This document shows positions 46,382 through 60,494 of a stretch of 64,000 nt of DNA, piece after piece. The stretch spans positions 11,235,001 to 11,299,000 of the forward strand of contig NC_092198.1 in the NCBI RefSeq assembly GCF_043641665.1. The letters run 5' to 3'. This stretch comes from Enoplosus armatus (lineage: Eukaryota; Chordata; Actinopteri; Centrarchiformes; Enoplosidae). How positions within the stretch are numbered: position 1 is the stretch's first letter; every line of letters begins with the position of its first letter. Under the pieces are notes generated by a model, which ran no database searches, was not told the origin of the DNA, and was given only the letters and a program-made list of their open reading frames with translations. The translations under genes were made by a program, and so were the position numbers.

Positions 46382-46418
<37 letters not shown>

Positions 46419-49400
46419 TGGGAGGGAGAGATAAAAGAGATAAGGCGAGAGGGATGTGAGAGGGACTGATATAGAAAACGGCAAATCATTTGAAATAGCT
46501 CCCAATTTCATCATTTTGTCTTTCATCTTTCTCTCTCAAGTGCACTTTTTGGATGAAATACTGTCCTTGCACAGCACACGCTTTTGGCTGTCATCTCAAG
46601 ACAACTGTATTATGGGTTATTACGCCCGTGCCCCATGAGTTAATGAAAGCGTTTGAAAAAGAAATTGACTGTACAACTGTCAATTAATACTGCTACACTG
46701 CTACACAAAGCTGTGACTACAAATCTTACTACTGGTACTTAGAGAGTAGCTGTGATACTGTAATTACAACTCATTAGACAAAGCGTATGTTATTCTGTCT
46801 ACTCTGTATATATTGTCATTCCCATAAGAAACTGCTCTTTTTGTCATTATTTTTCACATATCGGACAGCTCAAGACATTTCATCCCACTTGACCCTCTCA
46901 ACATAGCATCAGTAACTTTCTGTGACAAAACAAAGTCCGTTTGGCCCACTTTAATGACAAAAGCCCCGAGGATGGCCTCCAGGCCCCCAACTGCCCGGGC
47001 CAATCCCATTTTACCTATCCATCTGACCCGAGCGATTGCTTAGAGATTGTGAAGCTGCACAGGGCCCTCTATTAGATCTGTCACCCTCTGTTTCTCCTGG
47101 CTTTTGCTTCCCAGGCTTTTGTCCCGATTCGCAATCAACGTGTCCACCGGCAAACCAAATCATGATAGATGGCTGCGAAGTGACTGGGTGAAGAAACGTA
47201 ACCCTGTCCGAGGGAGGTGGACATGAAATAGACACTGTGGTTCTCCCCTTAATAACACACATTACAAATATTGCACTAGCACTGTTTCTGACTGAGACTG
47301 CCTTTGAAAACAGTATGTCCTGTATGTATTTTATACCCCTGGTGACAAAAAACCAACATCCCTGTTTAGACGACAGAGTGTGTTTAAACGTGTCAAGCAG
47401 TGAGTTTAAGTAATTCAGTAACAGTGGGTGACAGAAGTAATTAAAGTGACACTGCTGTAGTTGTGTGATGTGGCAGTTTATTAGTCTGAGGACAGCGGAT
47501 CAGAAAACAGTAAAGCTGGGACCTGGAGATGAACGGAAGAACAGAAATGAAAACTCCAAATCAATCCAAAATCCACATTAAACCACAGAAAGGTGAACAC
47601 AGTTTTCAGTCTAGTCCACTGCTTGATCACACGAAACCCAGCTTACATGATGACACATACGATCTGGTGTCCCATACTGCTGCTGTGTTTCCTCATCCTG
47701 CTGACTAATTCTTCCACAAACCTGACCGCTTGAATTTTGAGTTATTCGCTTTTGATTCAGAACAAACACCTGTGGTGGGTTTTAGAGTGCCAACACAATG
47801 CTAGAGACGTTCCAGGTGCAACGTGGACACAGATGGCATGGGTAATTTAATATCTAGAGGAGTGGGTGGATTAACAGACCCCTCTGTTTCTGTTTCCTTT
47901 CCTCCAGACCGGCCACCGGCTCCTGTCAACGTGTCCGTCATGCACCTGCGGGCCGACTCGGCAACTGTATCCTGGGAGGTTCCAGAGGGGGACATAATAA
48001 TTGGCTTCTCCATCTCACAACAGGTAAGTCCAAAAACATCTGATGTAAATCAGGGAGGCCGTGGACAGGTTAGCAGAACACCCCCCCAAAAAGAGAAAAC
48101 TGCATCTGTGTTATTTTTGGCCGTAGCCATTTGTGGTTTGGCATTGAGCCTTCATCATGTCCTGTTGAAATATTGTTGGCACACCACCCAGCCAGCAGGT
48201 AGAAGGAAGAACTCATTTTCTACCATGTCACAGTTCTTGACAGCCTGTGGACACAGTGGGATAAAATGGGGGCGACAAAAATGATATTTTTTGGACAATA
48301 AAATGATAATCTATTCACTGACTGACAAGTACATACAGGAGATCTTATATATATTACTATGTATCAGGAGTTTGTCCAGCATACTGAGTAAGTAGTAGCA
48401 CATATGCACAAGATCCTGGGTGAATAGAGATGTGTTTTCATCTGAATGTTTATTCTTAGGATCCCCTTAAAGCGTTGCTTAGCATGCAGAGAGAATGACT
48501 AAATCTTGCCTTCAAGTCTGGAGTTAGAATAAAACTTGGCATGGTCGATTTGTCAAGAGAAAACAAGGGTGCAGCGGGAATGCACATAAGCATGTGAAGC
48601 TGCCAAACTCCATTTTTTAGGACGAAAAGATTTCACAGGCTTAAAATAGGAAGACCAATGAATGCTAACACTGAATGACAGAAAGCCATATGCTGCTCTA
48701 ATCAAGTTTATGCTTTATGCAACTGTGAGTTGCTGTCGGAACCGTCCGTCTGCAGACGTGAATAAAACCACAAGAACTACTCCCTTGTTGCCAGTCTTCT
48801 GTTTTTCCTGAAATTCCCACGACAGCAACTTAAAACATTATGCAGCCATTTAACTTTGCTATTCACTCACGCGACTGATGGGCTGTATAACACCCAAACA
48901 TCTCTTTCGGCTGTTCATCATGTTGTCAGCTGACTTTGAACACGTCTGGTAATTGCCTTGAGTGTATATGGCGGTTTAATCATTACATTATTCATTGTTT
49001 ACAGAGAGTTACAAGCTTTTTTCTTTATCAGATCTCTCAGTCAAGCAGGGCCATAAAAAAAAACACATGAGAAGAAGACATCTGGCCCAAAGCCACGTCG
49101 AGTGCAGATGGGCTCGAGAGCTCACTAAGAACAGAGCTCTGCATGCAAGCAGGAGGAGTAATTCTCACAGCTTTGGGTCTTGATTTCTCCAATAACATTC
49201 AGGTCAAAGACAAAGTCTGAGCCTTTGAAAGCTTGAGACCTAAGGTAATTGCAGTTGAAATTAATCCACCACTTTTCAATTTCCAGTCAAGACTCCATAT
49301 GGCGACAATAAAGTGCCAACTGTTAACATAATAAAGTACTCAGCGGGTCGTTCTCTTGTACCTTGAATATTTTCTAGTTGGTCACCTCCATCTCTCTTTA

Positions 49401-52400
49401 TCAATGGCCCATATAGAGGTACATGATTGTTTATAGCTTTTATCTTATGATGTTGGAGGGTGACACATTAATTAATGCAACATCGCCCAGTAGTCTTCCT
49501 TAGGGACCCATTTGCAGGGTTGGTATTTCTGTGTGGTAACCTTGATCACCTCATTGCCTTGCATTGATTATTGCATCTACTCAAAAGATCAATCCATTCT
49601 GTTTGTTCTCTATCCCTCCTCCAATCCCTAGAGGCAGGAAGGACACATGCAGCGATTCATTCGGGAAGTCAACACGACCAGCCGCTCTTGTGTCCTTTGG
49701 GACCTGGAGGAGGAGACAGACTACATCATCCAGGTCCAGTCAATTGGCCTCTACGGGGAAAGCCAGGCCAGCAAGAAGGTCCATTTTCGCACCCTCAAGA
49801 AGTCAGATCGCTTCCCCTCCAACAGCTCCAACCAAGGTAAGCTGCTCTGAGATGTAATAATTACCTGTGTTCATTTGAAAAAAAAAAAAGAAGGTGTTTC
49901 TGTCTGTGTTCAGGCACAATAATCGAGTGGGGCTTGTGTTTCCTCAAATACTATTAAACCTTTAAAAATGAAAAGGATAAGGCTGGTATTATCTTTTTAT
50001 TATTATCATCAAACCTTTCAAAAAGACCAAAAACAAAAATCAACCTATTCTGCCAACAAGTACCGTTTGTGTAGCAACAGATATAGTTAATAGCTTCTTG
50101 CCACGGAACAAAACACATTTTGACCAGATGGTGGCACTAGATGAAAAGCCAGGATATCACCAAGGTCTTTAGGATTCAACCTCTGGGGACCATGAATACC
50201 TGTACCAAATTTCATGGCAATCCATCCACAAGTTGTTGAGATATTTCAGTCTGGACCAAAGTGGTGGACCGACCAACAGACAGAACAACACTGCCATCCC
50301 TATAGCTGCTAGCATGGCTAAAAAACGAAAACACAGAAACGGGGAGAAAATTCTTTCATTTGCTGAAGACGGCCAGTGGTCAAACTAGCAAAGCAGAGTC
50401 AACAAGGAACTTAGCATGCTAAGTGCCTGATATGGATTTACCTTTAATAGTAAATAAATGCAGTTGTGGAGTTGTTTCAAATTAAATGTTCACTGTAAGG
50501 AAGAAATACACAGTTGACCCAGAGCAGTGATGTGGTTCTGTTATGTGTTTTTTAATAGTTTTTGAATGATAATGTGGTTCCATGGCACAGAGGTATAAGC
50601 TATATCAGCCTTTGGATACACAGGCAACACTTGTTAGTAGGATAAATTAATTGTTTGTTTTAGTGTCTTCATGGGATTTGTTAATATTAACGAAAATACA
50701 TAATTTGATTGGTATTGTGTTAGTTCAGAGTCGCAGTATAATTGATAAGGTCACAATAGGTCACAGCAGTGAGTTTTCACAGTCCCACTCTTCATCTCAC
50801 TCTGTTACGTAACGTAATTCGTTGCTTTTAATTCGACAGCACACGGTCTGCCACAGGCACAGACACGAGCAACCCATTACAGATGCTTTTCCTGCTGTTG
50901 CGCTAAAGCCTCTTCTGACTGTTGAATGCTTTTAAGCACCCTGACTTTGAAAATGAGGTACAGTAAAGGCTAGTGCCAATGCAAGTGCAGGTAAGCTGAA
51001 GCCTCCTCTCACAGCGTCCCTCAGAGGGGGCTCTATGTGCTTCTCGCAGGTTTATTTTCTCCTAGACGCCAATTCATTATTGACAGACTCTTCAAGCGTG
51101 GCTGCAGGCAAGCTCCTCTGAATTTATGCAACTCTATATCGCTCCGGGTGCCTAATCAGGATTCTGACACACACTCTAAAACACTTTGGATTCAGTGTCT
51201 GGGCTCAGCTCATGGGCTGGCGGAAATATGAGGACCGTGACCAATAGAGAGTAGGTTCAGTAGCTCTCAATTTCGTACAGCAAACTCCTTTGCTAATCTT
51301 CTCTGAATTAGTTCAGCCGTGAGTACGGGATGAGCCAAACACATTAACTCTTAAAATAATGGCAGCTTGCATTTGACATTGGTCTAGAAACAGGCCTCAT
51401 ACTTCAAAGTATTTTTACTCTTATCTTATGGTCTGGTTGAGGTAGTGAATATAGGAAGTGCTGATGCAAGTGACTCATAAATGTTTCTCCTCAACTGACT
51501 CAGGTTTGGTGCCATTAGTTGAGCTGGCGTGATTGGCAAAAGAGAAAGAAATTTCAACACAACAGCCTGTGCATTACGCTAATACTTTCCTGTTGCTTTA
51601 CACTCAGGAAATGATTTTCTGTTCTTATTTTTGAAGTTAAAAGGAATGGATTTTAGAAACCTTACTAACCATCAATATCTGAACAAGTGCTGAGCATGAA
51701 AAGACTTGGCCAGTGCCTTACTACTTTTTGGACTGTTGGAAAAGATTCACTATGCAACATTAATCAGGATTTGTAGCCCCCCCTCTTGAGTCATCCAAGT
51801 GGGTCAGAAAAACAGCCCATTGAGTGGATGAGCTTCATTTGTGGGAGTTTTGTTTTGTGTAGAAATGTAGAAGCAATCAGTGTCAGCTTTCCATAAATCT
51901 AATGCCGCCACTGCTGACTTCTCATGCCCCAGTTTCAAAGTCCAATCACATCAAGTTTCTTTACGTAACTCTAGTCAAGTTTACCGCTCCGCTCCTCTTT
52001 TCACGTTTGGCTCTGTGTCAATGTGTATATTTTGATTCGGATGTTGGCGGAAAATGTATTGTGGACTGAACTCACGTGACAGACAACGCACACATCACCT
52101 TGGAAAAATCCATACACAGCAGCTGTGGCTAGTACTCCTCTAATAGATCGCCTATTTGCAGTTGTTTTTTTATTTTTACCCCAGTTTCAGATAAAGACCC
52201 CAGACGAATGACAAACACAGTAACCTAATTAACTCTGCTGGAGTGATGGAAAAGTGATGTAGGTAAACTACATCAGCAACACATAACTAATAGTGCTTCA
52301 GAGATGCCACTGCAGGCTACGTATCCTAAAAATATCCAGTATAAGTAGTTAAGCTGATACTTACATGTATTGACTTCTCCGCTCTGATTCAGGTGAGTCT

Positions 52401-55400
52401 ACTTCAGCAAAGAGGAGTAGGATAGAAACATGTTTGCAAGCTTAATGGTTGACATTTTATTTGTTTTTCAACCCCATATAAACTGCTACAAAGATAAGGT
52501 ACTAGCAATGGTTCCACTGTACATTTGAATCGTGTTAGCAAGTGCAATGTTGTAGAAAGCTGATGTTTGCTGTTATTTAACTGTGGGTTTCATAAATGCT
52601 GGTTGGGAAGAAATGGCTGTTTTTTATTGTTTCCTCTGCACTTTCATCCATTCCACTACAAACAGAATACATATATTTGTACATATACTTTTACTACATC
52701 AACAGCCTGAATTAACTTATCATAACTTTCCTTCTAAATTGTATCCTGTGTTGCATCAGCTAACTAATGTGGCTAATGTTAACCTGTCCAAAAATAGTTT
52801 TTATTCTAACTTAACATTAGAATTGAAGGTCATTAATGGTCATCATCATGAGAAACTGGGCTTTTCTCCTACATACTCCTTTGAGAGACTCACTTTTAGT
52901 CACAATATTAATTTCCACAACCCCTGAAAACGAATTTCCGTTGATTTTTTAAAGTTAAAGTTGTGTCTCTTAACAAGCTTTTCCTCTGAAAGGATGTTTA
53001 CAATGTTTCCTCCTAAAATAACAACATATGTATTCTTCATAAACCTTAATGCCCCTTAATTTAATGTGACATTTACTGTTCGGGAGCTTGCTGCTGACCA
53101 TTGTTCCTTAAAAAGCCTTTTTAATCTAGCTGGCTCCAGCATCACAGAGCCATTTCAGAGATCCTTTGTCACAGCCAAGTGCCTCGTATTGAAACTAAAT
53201 TGATTTGCGGCGTATACCAGGCATTCCCAGGAGCCAAGAGCTACGATACCCATGAATCAATAATGCTTTTATTTTTTTCCTCAATGCAATTCTGTTTGAT
53301 AATGTGATTACATATTAGTGCATATGCCACTGAATGTACACCTGTCCTGGCCAGATTCGGAATTCATTTATTCCATATAAAGCATTTCCTGGCAAGATAC
53401 ATGCCATGTGTTGCTGGAGAATTTGAATTTAGGCTACAATCGATTTTTTTTTCCAGGATCAATATGTCTTTCCAAAATCTATTTCAATTTCATTAGTTAC
53501 ATGGAAAGCTTTTAATCAGAGTATATTTTTATGTGCTTTGCCTGCCCTTCAACAGTTACGTACGAAACAGGGTTCTGGCTTTATGACTGAAAAAATATAA
53601 CATTTTTGTATGTTGGCAGTTTATTTGTATTCCATGAATTTAAGCAATGTCTATGAATGTACATTTGTAAAGAAAACATAAAATACATTTCACAGAGGCA
53701 TGATTCCAGCATAACGAAGGGACTTAAAATGTAAGATTTATCATACTGTAGGTGGTTATTTTGCTTATAGATGTAATAAGACATTAAACTGCTAAAGATG
53801 TTATCTGCTGCCACTAAGCTATCAAGCTGTTTCACACAGGAGAGCAAAAAGAGAATATTTTCAAAGGATGGATGCCTTGAGTAGTTGAACCTAACTAGGT
53901 AGGTGGTCCCCTTAGACACAATTACTGTGTGATACTTCAAAGAGATGCCAAGCTGTCTTTGCTGAGTCAGAAGCTACACCTACTGTAGGCTCTCCCATTA
54001 CCAGCACTGAGACAAAGGTATGCTACACACTGCTCACTCCCTGAAAAATACTCTTTTCTCTTTAACTGGTACATGAATTCACAATTCTGTGAAGGTTGGT
54101 GGAGAATTCAGTCCCTTCCCTCGCACACTTTTGATTTAATTAAGTCCAAGGGAGTAGCGTTGTGTTGTCTTTGTACTGTACTGTGTAAAGGGAAGAACTG
54201 ACTCTTCAAACTGAGAAAATGTAAATGAAAACCAATTTAAGGTTTACTGTTTGTCAGTGTGACAATTAATTAATATCTTATATTTTTTTAACTAATTTTC
54301 TCAAGTTCAGTGAACTTCACTCAGTTGATTGTACATTTTCACACCTTATGAGACATCTTTGAAGTAGTTATTATTAGTAGTAGCATAACTCACATTTTTA
54401 CGGCAGCAGGGAAACTATTTTTTAAGCTGAACATGTTGTACAGTGTAATGAAACCCAAAAAACACAATTGCTCAGTCTCAAGGAGACACAACGCAAGAAT
54501 AAATTACACGATGCATCTTTGTGACACCAGAACAGCACCCCTGGTGTGTTGTGACACTGTTTCCCGACACAGTTCGCAGCCACAAACAACATCATGGGAC
54601 TTCGGGTGAGCAGAAGGAAGGTCGACTAATTATCTCAACACAAACTCTTTGGTGCACCGGAGGCACCACAATCCGCTCATTCTCCACTAGCAGCACATAT
54701 CTGAGCGTGGTGCCGACATGAAATATGCATGATACGGCAGCAGGACATGTTATTCAGGTCAGCTGGAAATTCTGTTCACTCACTCTGTGGTATGAGACCT
54801 GCAGTTCTTTGTAGTTATTGCATCAAATACGAACATATACACTGTACATCAGCATGCTACACAGTCTCCATGTACCAAAGCCCTCTTTCAAGTTAAGTAG
54901 GGTCATTAGATCAACTAGAAAACTGTAAACATGCATACACATAACTCTACATAACTTCTAATATATGCAGAAGAACTAGTTTATTATTGAGTGGGTTGGG
55001 CTCAGACAGACAGAGGAGATGTGGGATTAATAAACTGGCGTACAACTGGAAGGAGCAGCAGCTGTACTTAGCACTGACCTGACCTGGCATTTAAGTGTAA
55101 TGTGCAGCCCTGACATCAACTCTGGAGCTCACTGTGCAATGGGAAGAAGCAGGGGATGATGTAAGTGAATCTTACATTAGGTTCTCAAAGGATTGGTGGG
55201 GATTTTTCTCAAGTCTATCTTAATACAACACTCACATGTCATGTGTAGGTTGAAAGAATTGGTCGCTGTAATCACTTCTGGCTGTGAAGTGATACAGAGC
55301 GACTGCACTGTAAGAGAAGGGGGAGAAAATCTAAAGCCCTCATTCCACACAAAACTGCATTCTGCAGTTCAGTCGAAGCTAATATAGATATATTCCTCCT

Positions 55401-58400
55401 GGTAGTCCCAGCAACAAACCTACATACTACTACCAAGATGTATCCCTCCACTGCAGATTAGCAAGATAACGGTGTTCAGGGAAACAAAAAGAAGGAATTT
55501 CATACAACTAGCCAATAGCTAACATGGGGATAAGAGTTTCTTTCAGCTAAACCTAAAGACAAACGCTTGAAAAGCGAGTTTGTGTTCCCTTATTACATAT
55601 TGATAAATTAGCATCAAGCATTTTTAATTTCCACTGGGATGTACCCCTTCCCTCTCTCCACACGCCCATACACACCACTACTACCAAGACCAAAAAAACA
55701 TGGCAGTATAATCGGCCGCACTCCCCAGCAGTTATCATGTGAAGAGAGCTGACGGTCTGGCATTCGGGGGCCAGTTTCTTGACAACTTGATTCACTAAAA
55801 GAGGCAATTGGGAAGAGTGGTGCTCTGGAAGAGTTCCATCCATGCGGGTGAAGAGATAGTTTGGAGAGTGGAAATAGGCCCAAAATCAATCCACTTAAAG
55901 GAGGATTAATGCTACAGGACTGATACGTGGTAATGCCCACCACATTTTCTGACTACAACAGTTTTTGTTAAATGGCTTAAACAGTCATGAGAGACGATGA
56001 CAGTGACAGTCCTCACTGACAGAATGTAAGTGGAACATCTTACATTATCAGGAGAATAAATAGCTCCGCAAGTGACACTACCTTTGTGAAGGTTATAATG
56101 TTCAGCTTTCACTGAGACACACGGGTGTTGTTTCAACACGTAACATTGAGGACATTGTTTGTGATGTTCTTTTGTATTGCATTTTAATGTCTAATGTATC
56201 TAATGTCTCTTCCATATAAATAAAAAGGGATGGACAAAATATTTAGCACTATTAACAGTACAACTGTCCTGTCTGTCCTCTCTCCTAGATGACCCCACTG
56301 TGCAGGGCCTGGACAAGTCCCGACATCTTCAAACAGGAGAGATGATCATAATTGTGGTGGTCTTGGTCATGTGGGCAGGTAGGTTTGTAGACTGTGTGTG
56401 ATTGATAATAAATAAGCCAGAAGAGAAAGAACTGAAGAGCAGGAAAACCACTTTATAGGCCCTGAAAATAGCACTAGCAGCCTACATAAACACAGTATTT
56501 TCTGCCTAAATTAGGACAGTTATCGTTATTTCACGAGAGATTTCTGTTTTGTTTTTGTTTGTTTTTATTTTGATCTTGTTTTACTTACTGCTTTAAAGTG
56601 GGTGGGAAAAGTATTATATTTCCGTGCACCAATCACAGTTTAGCAACATTCGAATGAAAATGTGATGACATATGTTGGGTTGTTTGCTCGTCAATCAAAC
56701 CACACCCACGCAGTCCTGATGAAAGAGATTAGCCGAGTTTTTGTTTAATAAATAATAACTAAATAATAACTAAGGATGCCCCCCCTCCCCCAAACTTTAA
56801 CTTTGACTGTTGCATATTTATTCATGAATATTTCATTCAGAAATACTTTGAAACCACATTTTCAGGGGCTCTAAGTACTATAAAGTCTGATAAATGTACA
56901 GAATTTTGACTGAATGTCACTGAAGCTGGGCCTGCATGTATGTGACTAGGTAGAGATATTTTTTGGTCAAAATGTCAACAGTACTCGAGCTTAGGCACCT
57001 GATTAATGTTTGATCTGTACCTCTGGTCATACGGTCTCCTAGTCCTTCAGGGTGTCACAGTAACACGTGTCTTTGATTAATGTGTTTTTGAAGGTTATTA
57101 ATAGGCAGACTGTGGATCCAATAAAGTCTAATATATATAAATCCAAAGCCAAGCATCAGATGTTATTTAGCAGCTGTTATCAACAGTGAAATGACAATGA
57201 TGGAGACTGAGAGGTTCCTTACTGTAGATTATCATGTAGCTACATCAATACATTGACACACCAATCAAGCTAATAATCAATAAACACAGTCATCCAGCAC
57301 AAGACCTAAGTGGAGTCCAAAAAAACTAAGTAACACTCATAATGCACAATAAATGTAACAACTCTGAACATCCCGTCCCTTTTAGGCTTTTTCCCCACCA
57401 GCGATGTAAAACCAACATCACGCTTTCCTGAGCATCCTCTGCATCTAAGCTCCCCATCCAAGTACGATTCTCATCTCCTTTGAGGAAGTATGCTGATTAA
57501 TGAAGTGCTGAGGCACAATGAGAAGTGGCACATCTGACAGGCCGCCAGGAGCAGGGTTTCCCACCCCCGAGCACCAGAGTGAGATGTTAAATAATAATAA
57601 TGAGAAAAACCAAAGTAATGCGGAGGCTGTGAGGAGTGGGAGTGAACGAAAACACCTCGTGGCGTTTTTCAGAATGGACTGCTCATTTGCAGTCAGTCCA
57701 GTTTACAGTCAGATTTACTTTATTCTTTCTTTTTGAAAGGCACCACCTTCTGCATATATATTTGTTTATTTCTATAGTCATTTGTAATTAATTTCTGTTC
57801 TTAAACTACATTCTATATCTTTACCTTTTTATCTTCCATTCTTTATCTCTGTTACTTTCTGCTGCTTGGTCTGGGTCTGAAAAAAGTGAACTGAATTATA
57901 AAGTAATCAGGGAGATGCTTTACTATGGTGCAATCTCATCTGCTGTGTTGTATAAGGTTTCTGTGTGGGAAAATGCTGTTGGTTGGTGCTTAAAATGTGC
58001 TGAGGACCTTAAAAACAGCCCCAAACTTGCAGAAATTTTACTTTGACAAACTGTCATGTAAACCATTTAAATGCAGAGAAATCACTCCTCAAATTACACA
58101 AATGCTACTGTAATTCAACCATGAAACAAGCCAGTGGAAATGCCCATCATGAATGCCTCCCTGCTATAAAGAGACAACGACATGTAGCTGCAATATTGCA
58201 GAGCACTTACGTGATGCATGAATAATAATTAAATTTAATGAATTACGCTTTGCTTCTCAGTATTTCTCACAGCTCCCCAGTTGTCTTTACCGGAACTGTA
58301 TATTGGTTTCTGAATATTTAATGATAGCATCCTCACAGAAATTCATAACCTCAGTGAAGCTAGGAAGTTAATTGTGAGCATACAGTTCTCATCCATCTGG

Positions 58401-60494
58401 CAGAATGCAAAATACAACAAAGCAAACTCAGTGGAGAATCGCTGTCTTCCAAGCTTTCAGATTAAGGCCCGGCCATCACCCTCCCCTGGGAGCAGAATGC
58501 CATTATCCACATGGCCTTTCAACGTGCTCTGTTAGAGGAAGTGGTGACAAGCCTGTGAGTGACAGTCACCTCCTCATGACTGAATTCCTTTCCCCTTTCG
58601 TGTGTGTGTGTCCCACCTCCCGGCAGCTGTTATTGCCCTGTTCTGCCGGCAGTATGACATCATCAAGGACAACGACTCCAGCAACAGCAAGGAGAAGGCC
58701 AAGCCGTCGTCAGAGAGGAGCACGCCGGAGCACCACAGCGGAGGACTGCTGAGGAGCAAGGTGAGCACGACTCCTCTGAATGAATACAGACATCACAATC
58801 ACTTCAGGATTTCCTGCATAGTGAGAACACACACACCAGTCTCCTCCATGTATCCCTGACACATGATGGACTCTTGGCAAACAGTGTGTCTGTGTGTGTG
58901 TAGACAGCGGTGTCACCATCTATATGAATGATGTTGCAGACACTCCTACTGTCACAGCAGGAGAAGCGCAGGTGTCACTAATAACATTAACCGTGACTCT
59001 GTTCTATTCAAGTGTCCCAGTGAGTCATGACAGTGTGACAGTGAGAAACTGAGGCAGCTAAATGGAATTCAGCCATCATTAATGTTATTATTTACACCTG
59101 TGACAAATGTCTTCCATGAAAAAGGCCTATGTTGATGTGTTCAATGTGTCCAATGTACACAGTGAAGTATTGATGAGGTTTTCCCTCTTTGTTCTGTGTT
59201 GTGCTGTTTTTAATGCACCTTGCTGCAGAAACAATTTCCTCCAGTGAATAATAACATTAATGTAATCTAATCTGTGCGCTCAGCCAATTCATGTTGCCAT
59301 GAAGTGCCCGCCTCTTTGGCACTTCACAGCTGCAGACTTTGTTATCAACATGATTACTGTAGTTTTGTAGAATGCAGGTACATCTCAGGCTCTGCTGCAC
59401 GGGCTGGAAAACAAAAGGCTCCAATATCACATGATTAATGATGGCTGTATTGTGAGATGATCAATGACTAAAATATCGCCCAGTGATGGTGTATGTGGCC
59501 GTCACACCTTTGGTCCACATATACTTCTGTTGGTTTAAGGTGAACCTACCAGAACCTTCTCTCCTGTGCTTTACTCTTCTACACACTCTCATTTAAAATA
59601 GATTAACAGCAATCAACCGTTCCCATGATTAAAACGCAAGACATACATTGACATTTATTTGATTAGCAAATGCAATTTGCACGTGGAGGCAAAAAAGAGA
59701 GGATGCTTACATCTGTTTAATTAGAAAATAGGGTTTCTTCTAAAGTAAAACGTCTTACATATAATATCAATGACAATAACTGGTTACTGTTATCACTGGA
59801 AAAAAAAAGTTTAACTTTATATTTTCCTTTTTATTTCAGTGTTTTTTGTTAGATTTAACTAATTTCATTCACAGAATCATAGATCTATTCTAGACTTTCT
59901 GTTATATAACTAGTGCCTTTACTTTACCCATTAAGTTTAATGCTAGACCATATATTTGTTAAGCTTGCCCTTACATATACTGTATGGCAATTCATCTTAT
60001 CCTTTTAAGAGAAGAATTCTTATATAATACTCCCTATCAAATCATATTCCACTGGGGAAAAAATACATCTTGCGTTCAATAAGGCACCTAATGGAAATGG
60101 TATCTTTCCTATAGAAGTAATCACAGGAATCTCCAATGAGCCATTCCTCAACCTCCATCAGTGCAAAATACTTACAAGCGAGCAGGAAAATATATGTTGC
60201 ATGTGTTAAATTAACAGGGTTTACAGAATAAACCCTGGGATGCCCTTTAAAAAGTAACAGAGCAGTGGACAGATATATGCAGCCACAGCTCAGTAATGAG
60301 GCCATGACCAATCGATGGTCGAGGTCATTTGCATCGCGCGTGTTAGGTGCCAGGTGGTCGGACGCTGATGTAAGGTTTCTGATGGAGAAACTCTCTCTTG
60401 CATCCATTAATAGTAACAGTAACTGATTTTTATTTATCTTCATCTGTTGCAGTTTCATCCCTCTGTGCCGTCCATCAACATCATTGAAGTTTGA
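40685..60494 (+). CDS. fndc4: Fibronectin III domain transmembrane protein, FNDC4/FNDC5 (irisin precursor) family
   Basis: Exons: 40685-40760, 47908-48023, 49632-49836, 56289-56378, 58627-58760, 60453-60494. All introns are GT-AG. The total is 663 nt, giving 220 aa. The start ATG has G at -3 and +4. Residues 1-25 are a hydrophobic signal peptide. One fibronectin type III domain spans about 27-125, with N-glycosylation sequons at Asn33, Asn78 and Asn128 (the last in the stalk). A transmembrane helix covers about 151-169, followed by the family signature CRQYDIIKDND and a tail ending PSINIIEV. Family members are type I membrane proteins whose ectodomain can be shed: irisin from FNDC5, and an anti-inflammatory factor from FNDC4. 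The stalk (FRTLKKSDRFPSNSS, VQGLD, LQTGE) resembles FNDC4, while STPEH with GGLLRSK in the tail resembles FNDC5. The symbol is therefore tentative, but family membership is secure. Confidence 0.85.
40761..47907 (+). other. fndc intron 1 (about 7.1 kb)
   Basis: This large first intron holds a GA microsatellite (46364-46416) and otherwise mostly unique sequence. No exon of another gene is supported. Stretches such as 43800-43960 and 45740-46120 look repeat-free and could be conserved regulatory DNA, but only a cross-species alignment would show that. Confidence 0.6.
46364..46416. repeat. (GA)n microsatellite
   Basis: About 53 bases of GA repeat with two GTGA interruptions. It creates meaningless Glu/Arg and Ser/Leu frames on both strands. 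Confidence 0.95.
48024..49631 (+). other. fndc intron 2
   Basis: This 1.6-kb intron separates the two halves of the fibronectin III domain. It contains the LTR fragment at 48720-48824. Nothing else is recognised. Confidence 0.6.
48720..48824 (+). mobile_element. Truncated LTR fragment related to the blk solo LTR
   Basis: About 100 bases match the reverse complement of the solo LTR at 26935-27045 closely. Shared segments include GAATAAAACCACAAGAACTA and TTGTTGCCAGTCTTCTG, and the end is TTCCCACGACA. It holds the 3' half of the LTR in + orientation, with AATAAA at 48761-48766. The 5' part of the LTR is missing. The match ends exactly at the LTR terminus at 48824. Confidence 0.8.
49837..56288 (+). 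other. fndc intron 3 (about 6.5 kb)
   Basis: This intron separates the fibronectin III domain from the stalk and transmembrane exon. One dispersed repeat (50125-50325) is recognised. The rest is AT-rich, with several small frames that show no protein-like features. Confidence 0.6.
50125..50325. repeat. Dispersed percomorph repeat, LINE-tail-like
   Basis: The phrases GGATTCAACCTCTGGGGACC, AAATTTCATGGCAATCCATC, GTTGTTGAGATATTTCAGTC, GACCAAAGTGGTGGACCGAC and GCTAGCATGGCTAAAA follow in the order of a repeat I remember as very common in percomorph fishes. It is probably the 3' part of a non-LTR retroelement. The class is not certain. Confidence 0.6.
56379..58626 (+). other. fndc intron 4
   Basis: This 2.2-kb intron interrupts the transmembrane helix between Ala162 and Ala163. 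It is AT-rich and no repeat or exon is recognised. A pyrimidine-rich tract with a GTGTGTGTGTCCC stretch precedes the CGGCAG acceptor. Confidence 0.6.
58761..60452 (+). other. fndc intron 5
   Basis: This 1.7-kb intron lies before the short last coding exon (13 residues and stop). The minus-strand frame at 60042-60641 crosses the last exon and lacks any protein feature, so it is not called. No mobile element is recognised. Confidence 0.6.

Noticed and set aside
48728..48830. 11-bp inverted repeat (AGTTGCTGTCG / CGACAGCAACT) as ends of a small MITE
   Set aside because: One arm lies within the LTR-homologous segment and the homology continues past it, so the inverted repeat is a chance match at the LTR end and not the border of an element.
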